Shown here in pieces: positions 4,843 through 9,082 of a DNA stretch of 9,082 nt. The first letter of the stretch is position 1; the number at the start of each line of letters is the position of its first letter. A program made the translations under genes and the position numbers. Origin of the DNA: an uncultured Woeseiaceae bacterium (GTDB taxonomy: Bacteria > Pseudomonadota > Gammaproteobacteria > Woeseiales > Woeseiaceae); assembly GCA_947259435.1 (NCBI GenBank), contig CAMYMP010000679.1:1-9082 (forward strand), written 5' to 3'. The notes under the pieces are model-generated. The model was given only the letters and a program-made list of their open reading frames with translations. It had not been told where the DNA came from and did not search any database.

Positions 4843-6642
4843 ATGACCGAGCGCGATGATTATCAATGGCTGTTTCGCAAGTCGCCCGCGATGGCGACCT
4901 CGATTGGCGAGGATGGCGCCTACCTCGACGTGAACGACGCATTTCTCGAGCGGCTGGGTTTTGCGCGCGATGAGATGATCGGACGCAGGCCGAGCGAATT
5001 CGTCACAGCGGAATCGGCACAGCGAATCGAAACGGAATTCCTGCCGGCTTTGCGCCGCACTGGAAAGCTCGAAGACAAGCCGATCGGCTTTGTGGGCAAG
5101 TCGGGTGAACTCGTCGAATGCATGACCAATTCGGTGGTCGAGTACGACCCGCAGGGGGCGTTCCTGCGCACGATCGCGATATTCAACGAGATTACCGATG
5201 TCGCGCGAGCCGACTACAAGTACAGAGAGCTGTATCGTTTGACGCCCGCAATGCTGCACACGGTCGATGGCGACGGCAACATTGTCGCGGTTACGGATCA
5301 TTGGTTGCAAAAGCTCGGTTACCGGCGCGAAGAAGTCCTCGGTCGTCCAACATCAGACTTTTTTACTGAGGCGGAACAAAAACGCTACTTGAATGGCCGC
5401 CTGCAGGAACTGATCTCGCAAGGTGATTTCAATAATGAAGAGAGACAGGTGCTCACGAAAGACGGTCGTGTCCTCGATCTCATGGTTTCGTCAATATCCC
5501 ATCGAGACGCTGCGGGCAAGGTGGATCGTATGCTCATCGCGTCGAAAGACGTAACGGCACGCAATCGCGCAGAGCGCGATCTCCGCGTAACGCTCGCAGA
5601 AAACGCCAGGCTCCGCGAAGAACTCGAGCTCGAGCGCGACTATCTTCGTGAGGAGGTCAACGTTGCGATGAATTTTGGCCGCATTGTCGGCACGAGCAAA
5701 GCGCTCCAGCAAATGCTCAAGCGCGTCGAGGCCGTCGCTGAGACGCCGGCGAGCGTGCTGCTGCTCGGAGAGTCAGGCGTCGGCAAGGAACTGGTTGCGC
5801 ATGCTATACACGCTCAAAGTCCCCGGGCCGAAGGCCCACTCGTCAAAGTAAATTGCGCCTCGATACCCAAGGAACTGTTCGAGAGCGAGTTCTTTGGGCA
5901 CATCAAAGGGGCGTTCACCGGGGCGCACCGCGACCGGGTCGGCCGCTTCCAGCTTGCCGACGGCGGCACGATATTCCTCGATGAGGTTGGCGAGATCCCG
6001 CTCGAGTTGCAGGGCAAGTTGCTACGGGTATTACAGGAGAGCGAGTTCGAGCGCGTTGGCGACGACGTTACGAGGTCGGTAGACGTTCGCGTCATTGCCG
6101 CCACCAACAGGAATCTCGAGCAGTTGATCGTCGACGGACAGTTTCGCGAGGATTTATTTTATCGCCTCAGCGTTTTTCCGGTTGATGTGCCACCACTGCG
6201 TGAGCGTGATGAAGATATCATGCAGCTCGCGCAGCATTTCCTCGAACTTGCCTGCAACGACTTCGGCCGACCCGTCATGACGCTGACGCGTGCGCAGGCG
6301 AACAAGCTGCGCGAGTACGACTGGCCGGGTAATATTCGCGAACTCAAGAACGTCATCGAGAGGGCGGTCATCCTGTCACCGGGGAACGTTTTGCGACTCG
6401 ACCTGTCGATGCCAGATGTGGGGGTCGAAACGGACAGTGACCTGACGCATGAGCCGGAAGGCAGTAAGCGCGTTCTGACGGAGACGGAAATGCGGGAATA
6501 TCAGAAACAGAATCTAGCGGCTGCACTCGAGCAGACAAACTGGCGGGTTTCGGGTCCGGATGGCGCGGCAGAACTGCTCGGGGTCAGGCCGACGACGCTG
6601 GCCGATCGCATCCGGTCCTTTGGTCTCAAGAAACCCGCTTAG
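4843..6642 (+). CDS. Sigma-54-dependent transcriptional activator, PAS-PAS-AAA+-Fis HTH
   Basis: A 599-residue cytosolic regulator. Two PAS-like sensor domains (about 5-120 and 125-240) show the usual 'G-x-x-x-x-x-N-x-x-x-x-x-x-L-G-(F/Y)-x-x-(D/E)-E-(M/V)-(I/L)-G-R' pattern in each copy, and the second ends in a D-V-T-x-R-x-x-A-E motif. A coiled coil (about 240-275) leads into the AAA+ domain (about 280-510): Walker A GESGVGKE (309-316), the sigma-54 contact loop GAFTGA (356-361), Walker B IFLDE with Asp380-Glu381, then [15 protein letters not shown] and PPLRER. The C-terminus (about 550-597) is a Fis-type HTH of the FhlA/NorR style. GAFTGA is intact, so it should activate RNA polymerase-sigma-54. 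The sensed signal is not evident; I see no haem-type or other clear cofactor residues. It is divergent from the sigma-54-driven 49-codon gene and is followed after 2 bp by dacB. Confidence 0.95.
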   Translation: MTERDDYQWLFRKSPAMATSIGEDGAYLDVNDAFLERLGFARDEMIGRRPSEFVTAESAQRIETEFLPALRRTGKLEDKPIGFVGKSGELVECMTNSVVEYDPQGAFLRTIAIFNEITDVARADYKYRELYRLTPAMLHTVDGDGNIVAVTDHWLQKLGYRREEVLGRPTSDFFTEAEQKRYLNGRLQELISQGDFNNEERQVLTKDGRVLDLMVSSISHRDAAGKVDRMLIASKDVTARNRAERDLRVTLAENARLREELELERDYLREEVNVAMNFGRIVGTSKALQQMLKRVEAVAETPASVLLLGESGVGKELVAHAIHAQSPRAEGPLVKVNCASIPKELFESEFFGHIKGAFTGAHRDRVGRFQLADGGTIFLDEVGEIPLELQGKLLRVLQESEFERVGDDVTRSVDVRVIAATNRNLEQLIVDGQFREDLFYRLSVFPVDVPPLRERDEDIMQLAQHFLELACNDFGRPVMTLTRAQANKLREYDWPGNIRELKNVIERAVILSPGNVLRLDLSMPDVGVETDSDLTHEPEGSKRVLTETEMREYQKQNLAAALEQTNWRVSGPDGAAELLGVRPTTLADRIRSFGLKKPA

Positions 6643-6644
6643 CG

Positions 6645-8081
6645 ATGATCTCCATAGACCTGATAGAGCGACTGAGCCTCAATTTGGCGGCGGCCCTGCT
6701 GTTGCTGCCCTGCGTCGCGGCGTCGCAGGATGATCTGCCGATCCCGGTGCAGAGCGCGCTGAATCACCGTGAACTGCCGCACGACACGCTGAGCATATAC
6801 GTTGCGGACCTCGACAGCGGTGAGCCCGCGCTGCGCTGGCGCGACTCGGTGCCGCGCAATCCGGGTTCGACCATCAAGCTGTTGACGACCCTCGTTGCGC
6901 TCGACGTTCTCGGCCCGACTTACACCTGGCAGACCGAGGTTTATGCGCTCGGACCCATCGACAAAGGCCGGCTGGACGGCGATCTGCTGATCAAAGGTCG
7001 TGGCGATCCGTTTCTTGTTAGCGAACGTGTCTGGCAGTTGCAGCGCAGAATCCGGCAAGCCGGCATTCACGAGATTGGCGGCGACCTGCTTATCGACGAT
7101 AGCTACTTTGAAGTCGTCGATCACGATCCTGCTGCATTCGATCGGCAGCCGCTGCGCGCCTATAACGTATCGCCCAATGCACTGTTGATGAATTTCAAGG
7201 TTGTTCGATACTGGTTCAAACCGAACCAGGACGCGAACGGCGTACGCGTCTCGCTGGACCCACCGCTTGCAAACCTGCGGATCGACAATCGACTGACGCT
7301 GAGAGAGGGCCGCTGCCGCGGCTATCAGCGCGGCATCACGATCTCGGCGAACGAGGCGGTCGACACGATAACTTTCAGCGGCGAGTTCCCTGATGGCTGC
7401 GATCGCTATGCCATGGATCGGGCGGCCCTCGGGCACAACGAATTTGTGTACGGGCTGTTCGCGGAAATGTGGCGTGAATCCGGCGGCGTGTTGGAAGGCA
7501 GCTGGAAAAAAGCGCAGGCGCCGGACGACATCGACCCGGTTGTGACATTCAGTTCGCTGTCGCTTGCTGAAGTCATCAAACGCATAAACAAGCACAGCAA
7601 TAACGTCATGGCGCGCCAGCTTTTGTACACGCTGTCCGCCGAAGTGCTCGGTGAGCCCGGGACCGAAGCGGGCGGCCGCAAGGTTGTGGGTGACTGGTTG
7701 CAGCAGAAGGGACTGGAATCTTCGGCGCTGGCGTTCGATAACGGCGCCGGCCTGTCGCGAGACGCGCGAATGACAGCGGCCGATTTCGCGGCCATGCTGA
7801 GATTCGCGTGGCAGCAGCCCTACATGCCCGAGTATCTTGCGTCGATGTCGCTGGCCGGATTGGATGGCACGCTGAGCTACCGGCTCGACGATGGTCCTGT
7901 CGCTGGCAACGCGCATTTGAAGACCGGCTCGCTGGACCATGTCGCCGCGATCGCCGGCTATCTGCAGTCGTCGTCGGGCCGGCGATTTGCGGTAGTCGTG
8001 CTGCAAAACCACAACGAGGTCCATCGCGGCCCGGGCGAGGAAGTGCAGGAGGCACTGTTGCGCTGGCTTTATGCGCAGTAG
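6645..8081 (+). CDS. dacB: D-alanyl-D-alanine carboxypeptidase/endopeptidase, PBP4 type
   Basis: A 478-residue periplasmic class C penicillin-binding protein (peptidase S13). It cleaves terminal D-Ala and D-Ala-mDAP cross-links during peptidoglycan remodelling. A signal peptide covers about residues 1-26 (hydrophobic LNLAAALLLLPCVAA). All three active-site motifs are present: S75-T-I-K78, S318-N-N320 and K426-T-G428. The 243-residue distance between the first two matches the large inserted domains of E. coli PBP4, and total length agrees with that protein. Two cysteines (GRCRGY, PDGCDR) lie in the insert. The ATG is 2 bp after the regulator's TAG with only a weak Shine-Dalgarno, which suggests translational coupling and therefore co-expression with the sigma-54 activator. 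A promoter inside the regulator gene cannot be excluded. Confidence 0.95.
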   Translation: MISIDLIERLSLNLAAALLLLPCVAASQDDLPIPVQSALNHRELPHDTLSIYVADLDSGEPALRWRDSVPRNPGSTIKLLTTLVALDVLGPTYTWQTEVYALGPIDKGRLDGDLLIKGRGDPFLVSERVWQLQRRIRQAGIHEIGGDLLIDDSYFEVVDHDPAAFDRQPLRAYNVSPNALLMNFKVVRYWFKPNQDANGVRVSLDPPLANLRIDNRLTLREGRCRGYQRGITISANEAVDTITFSGEFPDGCDRYAMDRAALGHNEFVYGLFAEMWRESGGVLEGSWKKAQAPDDIDPVVTFSSLSLAEVIKRINKHSNNVMARQLLYTLSAEVLGEPGTEAGGRKVVGDWLQQKGLESSALAFDNGAGLSRDARMTAADFAAMLRFAWQQPYMPEYLASMSLAGLDGTLSYRLDDGPVAGNAHLKTGSLDHVAAIAGYLQSSSGRRFAVVVLQNHNEVHRGPGEEVQEALLRWLYAQ

Positions 8082-8135
8082 CACTAATGCCGGGCCGGTG
8101 ACGGGCGGCTGTAGTAGACTCGCGGTCATCGACTT

Positions 8136-8140
8136 GGGAG
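8136..8140 (+). promoter_or_regulatory. Shine-Dalgarno deciding the start of the SH3 protein
   Basis: GGGAG stands 7 bases before the ATG at 8148. The only in-frame codons between an upstream TAG (8115-8117) and this ATG contain no start, so the short N-terminus is not an artefact of start choice. Confidence 0.65.
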
Positions 8141-8147
8141 ATCGAGA

Positions 8148-8708
8148 ATGCGAATACTGGCCGTGGCGGCAGAGACCGCCTACGTGACCGACACACTTCA
8201 GCTGGGATTGCATCGGGCGGCTGACACGAGTGACCGGCCGTTCCGTAACCTCGATAGCGGTCAAGAAATGGACGTGCTTTCGCGAACGCGTTACTACGCG
8301 AATGTTCGGTTGCCCGACGGGACTGAGGGATACGTCAAGGCCGGATTTCTCGTCGACGCGAAACCGGCGAAGCTGATCGTTGCAGAAACGCAGGCCGAAG
8401 TGGAACGGCTCTCCGCTGAGCTCGAAGAGACAAAGCGGGCGTTCGCGGCTCCTGCCGCAACAATCGATGCACTGAATCAGGAAGTGGCAGATCTGCAGGC
8501 CAAGCTCGATACAAGTGAGGCAAACGCGAGCGAGCTAAGCGAGCAGAATGCGAGCCTTCGCGGGCGCCAGTCGCAATATAAGAACAGCATGCCTTTACAG
8601 TGGGTCGCCGGTGCCGTCGTCGCCTGTCTTGTCGGCGGATTCATGCTTGGCCTGTGGTGGGTCGATCATCGCAGCCGCAAGCGGCACGGCGGGATTCGCA
8701 TCTACTAG
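8148..8708 (+). CDS. SH3/coiled-coil membrane protein (TIGR04211-like)
   Basis: A 186-residue protein with the domain order of the gammaproteobacterial 'TIGR04211 SH3 domain' proteins (E. coli YgiM is a relative). An SH3b domain (about 12-70; AYVTDTLQLGLHRAADTS, then YANVRLPDGTEGYVKAGFLV) is followed by a coiled coil (about 78-145). A C-terminal transmembrane helix (about 150-172, WVAGAVVACLVGGFMLGLWW) and a basic tail (RSRKRHGG) complete it. Family members normally begin with a 20-25 residue Sec signal peptide so that the SH3b domain is periplasmic. Here only MRILAVAA precedes E-T-x-Y-V-T-D, too short for a normal signal. It looks like the two ends of a signal peptide with the hydrophobic core missing. 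The exact role of the family is not settled; envelope function is likely. The stop codon abuts that of cysB. Confidence 0.88.
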   Translation: MRILAVAAETAYVTDTLQLGLHRAADTSDRPFRNLDSGQEMDVLSRTRYYANVRLPDGTEGYVKAGFLVDAKPAKLIVAETQAEVERLSAELEETKRAFAAPAATIDALNQEVADLQAKLDTSEANASELSEQNASLRGRQSQYKNSMPLQWVAGAVVACLVGGFMLGLWWVDHRSRKRHGGIRIY

Positions 8709-9082
8709 TTACGCAGCCGCAACGGTGTTGTCGGTGCACCCGCCGCGAACGGGCAGCTCTGCGTTGCCGAATAACTTGTCGAGATCTGACTGTGATCGAA
8801 TATGACGAGTCTGTTCGAGTTGTTCGTTCGTGATGTGAGGAGCGAATAGTTGCATAAATTCGAGCATATATCGGCGTAGAACGACGTCTTTGCGAAATCC
8901 GATCCAAGTGGTGCTTCGCGGAAACAGACCTTCGGCATCGACGGCAGTCAGGTCTTTCTGGTCGTCACAGTCTTCGGCCATGCTTGCGACAATGCCAACG
9001 CCAAGCCCCATACGCACATAGGTTTTGATGACATCCGCATCGCGCGCAGTAAATACGACATCCGGTTCAAGGCCCTGATCGG
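8709..9082 (-). CDS. cysB: CysB, LysR-type regulator of sulfur assimilation, C-terminal part (5' end outside window)
   Basis: The minus-strand frame is open from the window edge to TAA at 8709-8711 and encodes the last roughly 123 residues of a LysR-type regulator. It begins DQGLEPDVVFTARDADVIKT followed by YVRMGLGVGIVASMAED. The sequence then continues to STTWIGFRKDVVLRRYMLEF and MQLFAPHITNEQL. This matches the end of the effector-binding domain and C-terminal tail of E. coli CysB (there V-R-L-G-L-G-V-G-V-I-A-S-M-A and S-T-T-K-I-G-F-R-R). CysB activates the cysteine biosynthesis and sulfate assimilation genes in response to N-acetylserine. The DNA-binding half lies outside the window. The paralogue Cbl is a less likely alternative. 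The convergent SH3 gene ends at the adjacent base, so no terminator can separate them outside coding sequence. Confidence 0.9.
   Translation of the reverse strand, partial: DQGLEPDVVFTARDADVIKTYVRMGLGVGIVASMAEDCDDQKDLTAVDAEGLFPRSTTWIGFRKDVVLRRYMLEFMQLFAPHITNEQLEQTRHIRSQSDLDKLFGNAELPVRGGCTDNTVAAA

Noticed and set aside
6639..8264. A 541-codon open frame on the minus strand across the whole dacB region
   Set aside because: It is antisense to a gene with complete PBP4 motifs, its product is a low-complexity Arg/Gln-rich string with no domain pattern, and such long shadows are common opposite GC-rich genes.

Overview
The window looks like a chromosomal stretch of a GC-rich gammaproteobacterium. 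The strongest taxonomic hints are a CysB-type LysR regulator at the right edge, a TIGR04211-like SH3/coiled-coil membrane protein, a PBP4-type dacB and a PGPGW-type small membrane protein. I see no transposase, integrase, CRISPR array, tRNA or rRNA. The genus cannot be fixed from this sequence.

Layout. Bases 1-2111 (minus strand) hold a probable three-gene run: a MATE-family exporter, a 177-residue single-pass membrane protein, and the first 31 codons of an ABC-transporter ATPase that leaves the window. Divergent from the MATE gene, only 28 bp away, is an unlisted 53-codon membrane microprotein (2140-2301, plus). A dienelactone-hydrolase-fold lipoprotein follows (2438-3355, plus). Its 3' end overlaps the 3' end of a secreted four-cysteine protein of unknown function (3322-3876, minus), which is divergent from a PGPGW membrane protein (3946-4215, plus).

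The most interesting part is 4250-6642. A 599-residue sigma-54 enhancer-binding protein (two PAS-like domains, AAA+ with GAFTGA, Fis-type HTH) is read to the right from 4843. To its left, on the minus strand, is a very good sigma-54 -24/-12 promoter (TTGGCACG-N4-GTGCA, 4714-4731). This sits in front of a 49-codon gene (4504-4653) with a clear Shine-Dalgarno; it encodes a membrane or secreted peptide. Between promoter and regulator lie three related near-palindromes of the TTACGAAATTCCGTAA type (4777-4831), placed about 80-120 bp upstream of the expected transcription start. This is where an enhancer-binding protein should bind, and one copy overlaps the regulator's own likely -10. The small-gene transcript appears to run through hairpins to a branched structure ending in a U-rich tract (4265-4332, tail to about 4255). 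I read this as a self-contained, undescribed sigma-54 circuit: sensor-activator, divergent target promoter and a small peptide with a structured 3' RNA.

The regulator gene is followed after 2 bp by a complete PBP4-type D-Ala-D-Ala carboxypeptidase/endopeptidase (dacB, 6645-8081), so the two are probably co-expressed. An SH3/coiled-coil membrane protein lacking the usual signal peptide follows (8148-8708). Its stop codon directly abuts that of a convergent, 5'-truncated cysB (8709-9082, minus).
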